This document shows, piece by piece, positions 26,859 through 34,373 of a stretch of 52,176 nucleotides of DNA. Below the pieces are notes generated by a model that saw nothing but the letters and a program-made list of their open reading frames with translations, ran no database searches and was not told where the DNA came from. The stretch is from Kiritimatiellia bacterium (GTDB lineage Bacteria > Verrucomicrobiota > Kiritimatiellia > CAIQIC01 > JAGNIJ01). Within the stretch, counting starts at the first letter, position 1. Each line of letters starts with the position of its first letter. A program made the position numbers and the translations under genes. The DNA is taken from positions 1-52,176 of the forward strand of contig JAGNIJ010000032.1 in the NCBI GenBank assembly GCA_018001225.1, in the 5' to 3' direction.

Positions 26859-29096
26859 TCACCGCCGGAACACTTCCGTGCGGAAGAAATCGACGAGCGC
26901 CTGCTTGCGTTCCCGCTCGCGGGCCTGGCAGGGGATCAAGTCGTCGGGCCGCCAGTGCAGCAGGGACATCTCGTACTCCATGGCGCCGCCCCAGGCATTG
27001 TAGAGATACCAGGCGTACATCATGCCGAAGAGGAGCCCGGGCGGCAGGAATCCCTCGTCGCCGTTGACCGTGATGCACCAGTCTCCTTGCTCGTGCGGGC
27101 AGGGATTCATCCGCGCAAGGCGGAGGTAGGCCTCCAGTTGGGCCGGGTTCAAACAGGAGCACCGGCGGGCGGGCGGCAATAGACGGATGGAAAAGCATCG
27201 CGCGGCATGGGAGGCCAGGCTGATGTTCTTCGACCAGGTGCGCCCCGCGATGTAGCGTCCCAGCACGGCCTCCCCGAGCGCGATGACCAGGTCCTCGCGA
27301 AGGCGGTCCGGCCGGCGCAACAGGCTCGCGTGCAGTTTGATGGTGAGATCGTCGGGATCGAAATAGCCCAGCACGCTGTCCCAGTCCCCGCTGCGATGCC
27401 AGCGGGAGGCCGGCACCACGCGCACGGCACGGAAAATGCGCAGGTGCTCGGGCAGGATGTCCCGGTTCCGCCACGCGAGATCGAGCAGGATATCGCGCAA
27501 CCCGGCGGGCTCGAACCGCTTGGCGTGCAGTTGGCGGCGCAGGGTCTGCATGTAGCGGCACGGGATCGGGGGGCGGCGCCGCGGAACGGGAATCTCCGCC
27601 GGCACGCGACGAGGCTTCCGCCCGGGCACCAGCCAGGCCGCCGGCATATGGCCGTCCGCGACGAGCAGGGCGCGGATCGCCAACGCGAATTTTTCCGGGT
27701 CGTGCTGCACCGCGTTGGTATAGGGGCTCCGGTCCACCGTGAAGAGCATGGACTCGACCGGGACGAAGCCCATGGCCTCAACCCGGGCGCGGTCCAGGTG
27801 GATGGGCTTCTTCCCCTCGAGGGCGTAGTTGCGCAGGATATCGCCCGGCAGATGTTCCAGGTTGGAGGCCAGCACGACGTCGAACAGGCCGCGCGCGCCG
27901 CCCGGCACGTTGCGGTCGTACGCCTCGAGCAGCTCGGACACGAGGAACCCGGAGTGCGCGTTGTGCGGGGAGATGTCCGTCTCCCCCTCCTGCACCCAGA
28001 AGTTCGCGCCGAGCACCTTGAGCGCGCGGCGGTTCGCGCGGATGGCCTCCGGGATGCCGGGGACCTGCAACAGCGCGATGTTGCTCGAGTACAGGCTCCC
28101 GGGCGCCGTGATGATGACGTCCGCCTCGCGCAGCTTCCGAAGGATGACGGCGGGCACTTCGGGCGGCGCGGAGAAATCCGCCCGCATCCAGTCGATGGGA
28201 AACCCGCGCCGCGCGTGGGAGGACTTGTGCTGGCCGGTCACCTCGACCCCGTGGGCATAGCGGAACACCAGTTCGCCGGGCGTGGCCGTCGCGCCGTGCA
28301 CGTGCCCCGCGGGGGAGCCGATCAGCCGGGCGAGGCGGTCCACCCCGGCACGCAGCGCCCGGGCCCCCGGCGCCGCGGTGGACCGGCCGCCGGCGGCCTG
28401 GAAAATCGCCGCCGTCAGGAGCAGGTTGCCCAGGCAATGCTTGCCGGCCGCCAGCGCCGGCCCGCCGCCTCCCGGAGCAATGTATGCGCCCAGCCCGCGC
28501 AAGCCGGCCGCCAGCGCCGGCGGGCAGACCCCGCGCAGCCCCGGCGCCAGGAGACACAACGGATCGCGAAGAATTCGATCCGCGTGCTCGCCTTCACGGA
28601 ATCGATGGTTGAACACCTGTTGGATCAGGCTGACCACGGGCAGCACTTCGCTGTCCGTCAGAGAGTACGCGCGCTGGAGCAATTCCCGGCGAATGAAAGA
28701 CAGCAGGGACTTGCGAATGTCGCCGATGCCGACCATGGGCAGGCGGCGGACCAGCCGACCCGTCGAGCCGCCGTCGTCGGTCGTGCACACCACCACGTCC
28801 AGGTTGGGAAAGACCTGCTTGAGCCCGACAAACGGGCGCCCGGCCCAGTCCGGCATGCCGGAGTTCCCGCCGACCACCGTGGACATCCCCGTGCCGCCGC
28901 CCAGGATCACCACGCGGCTGTCCTGCCCGTCGAAATGAAATACCTTCCCGGCGAGGTCGCGGACGCCCTCGGGCAGCCCCTGGTCGGGCTCGCGCCCGCT
29001 CAACACGTAATCCAGAAGGGGCTCCACGGGCGGCCGCGGCGCGGCGGACCGGACCGCCGGACGCCGGTGCAGTGCTCTCGAGGAATGGCTCTTCAT
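26859..29096 (-). CDS. YvcK/CofD-like protein with an extra C-terminal domain
   Basis: Residues 60-500 form a YvcK/CofD-type domain: 'VVILGGGTG' (62-70), 'CTTDDGGSTGRL' (104-115), 'GIGDIRKSL' (123-131), 'GNLLLTA', 'TAPGSLYSSNI' and 'SNLEHLPGD'. YvcK-like proteins bind UDP-sugars and are needed for cell-wall homeostasis; CofD proteins use the same fold for F420 synthesis. The first 55 residues are Arg/Pro-rich. After about residue 500 there is an additional domain of some 240 residues, with a Cys-x-Cys ('RRCSC') and Cys-Pro-His...Cys ('NPCPHEQGDWC') cluster that could bind a metal. YvcK proteins are normally about 310-450 residues, so this is a fusion. It is the first gene of the operon that includes the Mla genes. 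Confidence 0.85.
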   Translation of the reverse strand: MKSHSSRALHRRPAVRSAAPRPPVEPLLDYVLSGREPDQGLPEGVRDLAGKVFHFDGQDSRVVILGGGTGMSTVVGGNSGMPDWAGRPFVGLKQVFPNLDVVVCTTDDGGSTGRLVRRLPMVGIGDIRKSLLSFIRRELLQRAYSLTDSEVLPVVSLIQQVFNHRFREGEHADRILRDPLCLLAPGLRGVCPPALAAGLRGLGAYIAPGGGGPALAAGKHCLGNLLLTAAIFQAAGGRSTAAPGARALRAGVDRLARLIGSPAGHVHGATATPGELVFRYAHGVEVTGQHKSSHARRGFPIDWMRADFSAPPEVPAVILRKLREADVIITAPGSLYSSNIALLQVPGIPEAIRANRRALKVLGANFWVQEGETDISPHNAHSGFLVSELLEAYDRNVPGGARGLFDVVLASNLEHLPGDILRNYALEGKKPIHLDRARVEAMGFVPVESMLFTVDRSPYTNAVQHDPEKFALAIRALLVADGHMPAAWLVPGRKPRRVPAEIPVPRRRPPIPCRYMQTLRRQLHAKRFEPAGLRDILLDLAWRNRDILPEHLRIFRAVRVVPASRWHRSGDWDSVLGYFDPDDLTIKLHASLLRRPDRLREDLVIALGEAVLGRYIAGRTWSKNISLASHAARCFSIRLLPPARRCSCLNPAQLEAYLRLARMNPCPHEQGDWCITVNGDEGFLPPGLLFGMMYAWYLYNAWGGAMEYEMSLLHWRPDDLIPCQARERERKQALVDFFRTEVFRR

Positions 29097-29185
29097 CGGT
29101 GGGGTTCATGGTACCGCATGAGGTCCGCGGGATGAAGTTTTTTTCTCCGCGCGCGGCGGTTACACCCAGCTCTTGAGCGAAGCTT

Positions 29186-29238
29186 GGAGGCGCCGCGCCC
29201 CCGCGGCGCATCGAGCGGGACGAGGGCGTCCCGCCTCC
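29186..29238. repeat. Repeat that folds as a three-way junction
   Basis: Outer arms GGAG (29186-29189) and CTCC (29235-29238) enclose two perfect hairpins: GCGCCGCG (29190-29197) with CGCGGCGC (29202-29209), and GCGGGACG (29215-29222) with CGTCCCGC (29227-29234). The layout of two stem-loops inside a closing stem is unlike a simple terminator. A related TTGGAGG element is at 47709-47751. Confidence 0.7.
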
Positions 29239-29441
29239 ACTTTACCCCTTGGTGTGTTTTCCTCCAGTTCGCCAAAGATTCGGGCGGTTACACGGTCTCC
29301 CATGAGTTCCGACAGACGCAGGCCGGCCCGCCGATCCGCGGGCGCGGGCCGCCCGCGCGACGGAGCGCGCGGACCACCTGTTTCTTTCGAAATCCCGGCG
29401 AGAGACGGCCTGGGCTCCGAAAAAACACACACGCGCGGGGG

Positions 29442-29469
29442 GCGGCCATACTTTGCAAAGTATGGCCGC
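29442..29469. repeat. Perfect 28-bp palindrome
   Basis: The left arm GCGGCCATACTTTG (29442-29455) is followed directly by its exact reverse complement, with no loop. It lies about 67 bases after the stop of the AraC-type gene. A loop-free palindrome suits a dimeric DNA-binding protein or a mobile repeat better than a terminator. Confidence 0.8.
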
Positions 29470-29535
29470 GGGTTTTCAGGCGACGGGCCGGGGGCGGCGC
29501 ATTGAATTCAAACAGGACCGCGCACGCCCGGCGGC

Positions 29536-30426
29536 CTACTGGATCGGGATGAAGACTTCCGTCAGGAGGTCCTTCGGGGGCGTCTGGTCCGGGCTGTTCA
29601 GGTACTTCTCGAAGCACGGCGCGTTGCGCAACTGGTGCCCGCTCGACGGCAGCCACTGGCCGAAAATCCCGCGGTACAGGGCCTTCAGCCCGTCGTACGG
29701 GCCCTTGAGCGTGAACACGGCATACCGCCCGCCGGCAATGGCCTGCACCCCGACCTCGCCCTCGGGCTTCACGTCGCGGTCAACCGTGATGCACGCGTCG
29801 TAGCGGAGCTTGTCCTCGGCGGTGATGTCCGGGTCGTCGTAGCTGATGCCGATGAACTCCGCGTTGCACCCGGCGAGGCCGCGCGGGAAGACAAACCCGC
29901 AGACGGCACCCCACGCCTCGCCCGCGGACTTGTCATAGCGCCCCACCCGCCGCACGAATACGACCTTCCGCTCCTTGCACGTTTCGATCCGGTGTTCCAT
30001 CTTCTTCTCCCTGGGTTGAGGGGCCGCCCGCGGCGCGGCCGAGGGCGGTCCGGGTTTCTTCATTCGCCGGAAACCGACCGGGCTCCGGCCGAAATGCTGC
30101 CGGAACGCGCGCGTGAAGGCCGAGGGCGTCTCGTAGCCGGCCTCGAGGGCGATCACCGTCACCGGCTCCCGCGTATGCCGGAGCCGGGCGGCCGCCCGCT
30201 CGATCCTCAACCGCCGCTGGTGCTGGCCGGGGGTCTCCCCGACGAACGCCGTAAACAGGCGGTGGAAGTGAAAGGGCGAGAAGCACGCCACGCGGGCCAG
30301 GCCGTCCAGCGACAGCGATTCGTCCACGTGCCGCTGCAGGTGCTGAAGCACGCGCTGGATCCGTTCCTGGTAGTCGCGTTCCGTGCCGGGCCGGGGTCGC
30401 GCGCCGTTCCTGGATTTCATCATCAT
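29536..30426 (-). CDS. AraC-family regulator with GyrI-like effector domain
   Basis: The 296-residue protein has an N-terminal AraC-type double helix-turn-helix (about 20-118), with 'LARVACFSPFHFHRLF' as the first recognition region and 'AGYETPSAFTRAFRQHFG' as the second, ending in the usual 'SPVGFR'. A Pro/Ala linker leads to a GyrI-like/SOUL-type ligand-binding domain (about 143-296), with 'VVFVRRVGRYD' and 'GRYAVFTLKGPY'. This Rob/SoxS-like layout binds small molecules and activates stress or drug-efflux genes. It lies just downstream of an MFS transporter on the same strand, a likely target or partner. Start codon choice among three consecutive ATGs is uncertain by two residues. Confidence 0.92.
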   Translation of the reverse strand: MMMKSRNGARPRPGTERDYQERIQRVLQHLQRHVDESLSLDGLARVACFSPFHFHRLFTAFVGETPGQHQRRLRIERAAARLRHTREPVTVIALEAGYETPSAFTRAFRQHFGRSPVGFRRMKKPGPPSAAPRAAPQPREKKMEHRIETCKERKVVFVRRVGRYDKSAGEAWGAVCGFVFPRGLAGCNAEFIGISYDDPDITAEDKLRYDACITVDRDVKPEGEVGVQAIAGGRYAVFTLKGPYDGLKALYRGIFGQWLPSSGHQLRNAPCFEKYLNSPDQTPPKDLLTEVFIPIQ

Positions 30427-30488
30427 GGCCGCACCCTATCCTTGTTCGCGGTCGCGCGCTTTCCCGATCTTGCGGATTGGCGCCCTGC

Positions 30489-30593
30489 CATCAAGGCGCT
30501 TCGCAGAAGCGCCACTACAACAAGCCGGCCCCTGCTGTAGCGGCGGCTCTATGAGCCGCTTCCATCAGGGCGCTTCGCAGAAGCGCCACTACA
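30489..30593. repeat. Composite repeat: two copies of a 31-base unit around a hairpin
   Basis: Unit 1 (30489-30519) and unit 2 (30563-30593) share 'GGCGCTTCGCAGAAGCGCC', itself a hairpin (GGCGCTTC/GAAGCGCC), followed by ACTACA. Between them 'TGTAGCGGCGGCTC' and 'GAGCCGC' form another hairpin (30536-30559). The two units differ at one position. The right part overlaps the 3' end of the MFS gene. Confidence 0.85.
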
Positions 30594-31775
30594 GTCCTTC
30601 CACAGAATAAACAGCGCCGCCGACGCCAGCGCGCAGGCGGCGCCGTAGAAGAACGGCGCGGACGGGCTCACGTTCGACCACAGCCACCCGGCGGCCGCGC
30701 TGGCCGCGAAGGCCAGCAGGCCGGTGACGGAATGCATGAGCCCCATCGCCGTGCCGCGGTTCTCCGGGACGGACAGGTCCGCCACCTGCGCCTTGGCCAC
30801 GCCCTCCATGGCCGCGGCATAGAAACCGTAGAGCGCAAAAAGAACCCAGATTGCCGCCGGGGCGGGATCGAGCGCGAACCCGAGATAGACCAGCGTGAAT
30901 ACCGCGAGCCCGCCGGTCATCACCGCGCGGCGGCCGAACCGGTCCGAGAGCCAGCCGGCGGGCGTCGAGGCGAGGGCGTAGACGGCGTTGTAGAACACGT
31001 AGACCCACAGCATGCCCGACGCGCCCAGGCCCGCCTCCTTCGCGCGCAGGAGGAGAAACACGTCGCTGCTGTTGCCGAGGGCGAAGACCCCGTAGATCGC
31101 GACGAATTTCTTCAGGCCGGCGGACAGCGGCGGACGCGGGCCGGCCGGCACCGCCGACTTCGGGCACGGCTCGCCGTCTCCCGCGCGAACGAGGGCCAGC
31201 GCCAGCACGCCCAGCGCGGCCGGGATGAAGGCGATCACGAACATGGCCCGGTAGCCGACCTGCCACACGGCCAGGAAAAGCAGCGCGAGCAGCGGACCCG
31301 CCACGGCGCCGGCCGTATCCATGGCGCGGTGCAGGCCGAACGCCTTGCCGCGCTGCCCCGGATCGCACGAGGCGGCGATCAGGGCGTCGCGCGGCGAGGT
31401 CCGCATCCCCTTCCCCGTCCGGTCCACCAGCCGGGCCAGCAGGACCACGGGCCACGCGCCGGCGAGCGCCATCAGGGGCTTGCTGACCGCGGAGAGCCCG
31501 TAGCCCCAGACGACGAACGGCTTCCGCCGCGCGGCCCGGTCCGAGATCCAGCCGAAGAGCATTTTCAGCAGGCTGGCCGCGCCCTCCGCGGCGCCCTCGA
31601 TCAGGCCCACGACCGTCATCGGCGCGCCGAGCACCGCGGTCAGGAACAGCGGGATCACGGGGTAGAGCATCTCGCTGCTGATATCGGTCAGCAGGCTGAC
31701 GACGCCCAGGACGATCACGTTGCGCCCGAGCCCGGCCAGCAGGCCGCGCGAGGATGTGCTGCCGAAAGAAGCCAT
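30549..31775 (-). CDS. Major facilitator superfamily transporter
   Basis: The 408-residue protein has twelve predicted membrane helices with a central loop near residues 195-215. The loop between helices 2 and 3 reads 'GWISDRAARRKP', the MFS motif-A region, and its equivalent in the second half is 'GWLSDRFGRRAV'. 'RTGKGMRTSPRDALIA' is typical of a branch of MFS permeases with no fixed substrate. The last 14 residues, from 'CSGASAKRPDG' onward, and the TAG stop are encoded by the repeat at 30489-30593, so the original C terminus has been replaced. It is divergent from the epimerase gene and precedes the AraC-type regulator, so export of a small molecule under its control is plausible. Confidence 0.9.
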   Translation of the reverse strand: MASFGSTSSRGLLAGLGRNVIVLGVVSLLTDISSEMLYPVIPLFLTAVLGAPMTVVGLIEGAAEGAASLLKMLFGWISDRAARRKPFVVWGYGLSAVSKPLMALAGAWPVVLLARLVDRTGKGMRTSPRDALIAASCDPGQRGKAFGLHRAMDTAGAVAGPLLALLFLAVWQVGYRAMFVIAFIPAALGVLALALVRAGDGEPCPKSAVPAGPRPPLSAGLKKFVAIYGVFALGNSSDVFLLLRAKEAGLGASGMLWVYVFYNAVYALASTPAGWLSDRFGRRAVMTGGLAVFTLVYLGFALDPAPAAIWVLFALYGFYAAAMEGVAKAQVADLSVPENRGTAMGLMHSVTGLLAFAASAAAGWLWSNVSPSAPFFYGAACALASAALFILWKDCSGASAKRPDGSGS

Positions 31776-31822
31776 GGGGACATCTTACCCGGGCCCGCGC
31801 GGCGGGACAATCCCGCGCTCCG

Positions 31823-31851
31823 TTGCGTTCAGCCCACGCCCGCCGTATAGT
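31823..31851 (+). promoter_or_regulatory. Candidate sigma-70-type promoter for the epimerase gene
   Basis: TTGCGT (31823-31828) and TATAGT (31846-31851) are 17 bases apart. The -10 matches consensus at five of six positions, the -35 at three. The transcript would start only a few bases before the ATG at 31864, so this is tentative. Confidence 0.3.
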
Positions 31852-31863
31852 GAGGCGGTCCTC

Positions 31864-32784
31864 ATGACCGATCACTTGAACATCGTGATGACGGGCGCCT
31901 CGGGGCTCATCGGGTCCACGCTGCGGCCGGTGCTGCAGGCGGACGGGCATACTCTCATCCCCCTACCCCGCGTCTCCAAACGCGCCGGCCCGCCGGCCGC
32001 GCGGGCTTGGGATCCGGAGAAAGGCGCCTTTCCGTCCGAAGCGCTGGAAGGCGCGGACGCCGTGATTCACCTGGCGGGCGAGAGCATCGCCGCGCTGCGG
32101 TGGACGGCGGCCAAGAAGGATCGCATCCGGAACAGCCGCGTCACGGGCACCCGGCAGCTCTGCGAAGCCTTCGCGCGGCTCCCGCGCCCGCCGCGCGTCC
32201 TGGTCGCGGCGTCGGCCATCGGGTACTACGGCGACCGGGGCGACGAGATCCTGGACGAGGACAGCGCGCCGGGGAGCGGCTTCTTCCCGGACCTCTGCCG
32301 CGACTGGGAGGCCGCGACGCGGCCGGCCACGGAGGCCGGAATCCGCGTGGTGAACCTGCGGTTCGGCGTCGTGCTCGCGCGCGCGGGCGGGGCGTTGCCG
32401 CGCATGCTGCCGCCGTTCCGGCTGGGCCTCGGCGGCCCGCTCGGCGGGGGCCGGCAGTTCATGAGCTGGATCGCCCTCGACGACGCCGTCGGCGCGATCC
32501 GGCACGCGCTGCGGGACGAGACCCTGCGCGGGCCGGTCAACGCGGTCAGCCCGCAGCCGGTCACGAACCGCGACTTCGCGCGGACGCTGGGCGGTATTTT
32601 GCATCGTCCGACCTTTTTCCGCGTCCCGGCTTTCGTCCTGAAGCTGGTCTTGGGCGAGATGGCGGGGCCGCTGCTGCTGGCGAGCGCCCGGGTCGCGCCG
32701 CGGAAGCTGGAGGCCGCCGGCTTCGCGTTCCGGTTCCCGGCCCTCGCCGGCGCGCTGCGGCAGGCGCTGGCCGCCCCCGCCTGA
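31864..32784 (+). CDS. TIGR01777-type NAD(P)-binding epimerase family protein
   Basis: The 306-residue protein is an extended short-chain dehydrogenase of the YfcH/SDR39U1 type. The Rossmann motif 'MTGASGLIGSTL' (about 9-20) is followed by 'AVIHLAGESI' (about 67-76), 'SRVTGTRQL', 'SAIGYYGDRGDE' (YYG in place of the YxxxK region, about 117-128), 'NLRFGVVLARAGGAL' and 'SWIALDDAVGAI', with a C-terminal DUF1731-like segment 'ASARVAPRKLEAAGFAF'. All are standard for the family, whose substrate is unknown. A GAGG eight bases before the ATG supports the start; an open extension to 31720 reads into the promoter region. It precedes corA on the same strand, with a repeat between. Confidence 0.93.
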   Translation: MTDHLNIVMTGASGLIGSTLRPVLQADGHTLIPLPRVSKRAGPPAARAWDPEKGAFPSEALEGADAVIHLAGESIAALRWTAAKKDRIRNSRVTGTRQLCEAFARLPRPPRVLVAASAIGYYGDRGDEILDEDSAPGSGFFPDLCRDWEAATRPATEAGIRVVNLRFGVVLARAGGALPRMLPPFRLGLGGPLGGGRQFMSWIALDDAVGAIRHALRDETLRGPVNAVSPQPVTNRDFARTLGGILHRPTFFRVPAFVLKLVLGEMAGPLLLASARVAPRKLEAAGFAFRFPALAGALRQALAAPA

Positions 32785-32787
32785 TTA

Positions 32788-32868
32788 TTTCCAATGTTTG
32801 GAAAAATCGGCTCGCAAGTTTTCCAATGTTTGGAAAAATAGGCGCGGTTTTTTCCAAACATTGGAAAA
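32788..32868. repeat. Three copies of a short TTCCAA-TGT-TTGGAA repeat
   Basis: Copies at 32788-32806, 32819-32838 and (inverted, with ACA in the centre) 32848-32868 each have TTCCAA and TTGGAA arms around a three-base centre, flanked by T or A runs. The first two are in the same direction and the third is reversed. The last copy ends three bases before the corA start codon, so its TTGGAA is the only purine-rich stretch that could serve as a ribosome binding site. Confidence 0.85.
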
Positions 32869-32871
32869 CCC

Positions 32872-33993
32872 ATGAGCCGCCAGAAAAAGGACCGTCCTCC
32901 GCCGCCCGTCCTGATGCCCGAGGAACGGTTTCATCACCGGGCCCCGCCGGGCGCCGCGCCGGGGACGCTGGTCGTGGATCCGCGCGCGCCGAAACCGGCC
33001 ATCACGGTCATCGCGTACGGGCCGGACGGATTCACGGAAGACCATCCGCAGGATATCGATGCCCTGCGCGCGCTGCTGAACCGGCGGCCGGTGACCTGGA
33101 TCAACGTGGACGGCCTGGGCGACGCGGACACGCTGAAGGCGCTGGGCGAGCTTTTTCACATCCACCCGCTGGCGCTGGAGGATGTGATCAACGTGCACCA
33201 GCGGGCGAAGGTGGAGCCCTACCGGGACAACCAGTTCATCGTGGCGCGGATGGTGGAGTTCCGCGAGGACGTGCTGACCGAGCAGATCAGCCTTTTCCTC
33301 GGCCCCGACTACGTCGTTACTTTCCAGGAGAAGGCCGGCGACTGCTTCGACCCGGTGCGCGAGCGAATCCGCAAGTCCGGCCATCGCATCCGTTCCGCGG
33401 GCGCCGACTTCCTGTGCTATGCCCTGCTGGACGCCGTGGTGGACGCCTGCTACCCCATCCTGGAGCGGTTCGGCGACCGGCTGGACGCGCTGCAGGAGGA
33501 GGTGCTCTCGAAGCCCGCGCGCGCGACGGTGACGCTGGTGCACAACGCCAAGCGGGACCTCCGCACGCTGCGCCGGGCCATCTGGCCACTGCGGGAGATG
33601 TTCAACGCCCTGTACCGCGACTCCCTGCCGATGATCGCGCCGGACACGCGGCTCTACTTCCGGGACTGCTACGATCACACGATCCAGATCATCGACCTGG
33701 TCGAGACCTACCGGGAGACGGCGTCGGACCTGACGGACGTGTACCTCTCCAGCGTCAGCCACCGGATGAACGAGGTGATGAAGGTGCTGACGATCATCGC
33801 GACGATCTTCATCCCGCTGACGTTCATCGCGGGGATCTACGGCATGAACTTCAACCCCGAGTCCTCGCCGTGGAACATGCCGGAACTGAACTGGAAACTG
33901 GGCTACCCGTTCGCGCTCGGGCTGATGGCCCTGACGGTGCTGGTGATGCTCGCCTTTTTCCGCAGGAAGGGCTGGCTGGGCGCCGACCGGTAG
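32872..33993 (+). CDS. corA: CorA-type magnesium/cobalt transporter
   Basis: CorA is a homopentameric inner-membrane channel for Mg2+ and related ions. The 373-residue protein has a large cytoplasmic alpha/beta and helical domain (about 1-300), then two C-terminal helices. The selectivity motif 'YGMNF' (about 323-327) follows the first helix 'IIATIFIPLTFIAGI', with an acidic loop and the second helix after it. The ending 'RRKGWLGADR' has the usual basic cytoplasmic tail. The first 45 residues are Pro-rich and variable. The gene ends with TAG. A repeat borders the start codon and probably includes its ribosome binding site. Confidence 0.96.
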   Translation: MSRQKKDRPPPPVLMPEERFHHRAPPGAAPGTLVVDPRAPKPAITVIAYGPDGFTEDHPQDIDALRALLNRRPVTWINVDGLGDADTLKALGELFHIHPLALEDVINVHQRAKVEPYRDNQFIVARMVEFREDVLTEQISLFLGPDYVVTFQEKAGDCFDPVRERIRKSGHRIRSAGADFLCYALLDAVVDACYPILERFGDRLDALQEEVLSKPARATVTLVHNAKRDLRTLRRAIWPLREMFNALYRDSLPMIAPDTRLYFRDCYDHTIQIIDLVETYRETASDLTDVYLSSVSHRMNEVMKVLTIIATIFIPLTFIAGIYGMNFNPESSPWNMPELNWKLGYPFALGLMALTVLVMLAFFRRKGWLGADR

Positions 33994-34017
33994 CTCCAGA
34001 GACCGCGCGACGGAACC

Positions 34018-34290
34018 TTATTCCCAAGCGTAGACGTGTTCCTGGTTCGTCTGCAGCGGCTCGGCCGGCTGACCGTTCGGGCCGACCTTCTTGAAAACGG
34101 ACTGCTTGCCGGTGGAGACGCTTTCGAAGGTGATCCGCGTACCCGACCGGGTGTCCGCGGGATTGGCCGCGGGCGGCACATGGGCCATAGCCTGGCGGCG
34201 CCGCCGGGTATTCATCCAGGCGGCGATCGCAAACACCACGCTCAAGATCGTGGCGATGACACCGGTTAGTGTAAGGGGTGAGTCAAACAT
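34018..34290 (-). CDS. Small membrane protein, family not recognised
   Basis: The 90-residue protein has one N-terminal helix (about 6-28, 'LTGVIATILSVVFAIAAWM') followed by a basic 'TRRRRQ' and a soluble tail. The basic residues after the helix predict a cytoplasmic C terminus. GGAG about nine bases before the ATG supports the start. The tail has 'GTRITFESVSTGKQ' and 'VGPNGQPAEPL', which looks like a small conserved fold. It is convergent with corA and lies on the same strand as, and downstream of, the receiver-ATPase operon (83-base gap). Confidence 0.7.
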   Translation of the reverse strand: MFDSPLTLTGVIATILSVVFAIAAWMNTRRRRQAMAHVPPAANPADTRSGTRITFESVSTGKQSVFKKVGPNGQPAEPLQTNQEHVYAWE

Positions 34291-34302
34291 ACAACTCTAC
34301 TC

Positions 34303-34318
34303 CATTTTCTAGAAAATG
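34303..34318. promoter_or_regulatory. Perfect 16-bp palindrome upstream of the small membrane protein gene
   Basis: CATTTTCT is followed by its exact reverse complement AGAAAATG. It lies 13 bases before the start codon of the gene at 34290 on the minus strand and overlaps the region where its promoter would be, so it may be an operator. The palindrome also has AT-rich arms, unlike its GC-rich surroundings. Confidence 0.4.
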
Positions 34319-34373
34319 AATCTACCCCCTTCCCCGCGGAAAGTAAATCAATTTTTTTTCGTCAAAATGGGGT

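Larger units (their letters stand above)
29097..29535. other. Intergenic region with two structured repeats
   Basis: This 439-base gap separates two minus-strand genes. It contains no reading frame with recognisable protein features; short open frames on both strands are Arg/Ala/Pro-rich GC artefacts. It holds a three-way-junction repeat (29186-29238) and a perfect 28-bp palindrome (29442-29469). A run of six A at 29420-29425 may be read as the T-run of a weak terminator for the AraC-type gene on the minus strand. Confidence 0.55.

Noticed and set aside
29173..29552. Short overlapping open frames in the gap between the YvcK-like and AraC-type genes
   Set aside because: They are made from repeat and palindrome sequence, have no ribosome binding site and no domain signal.
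32788..32868. Considered as a small CRISPR array
   Set aside because: Only three short units, one reversed, with gaps of about ten bases and no cas genes.
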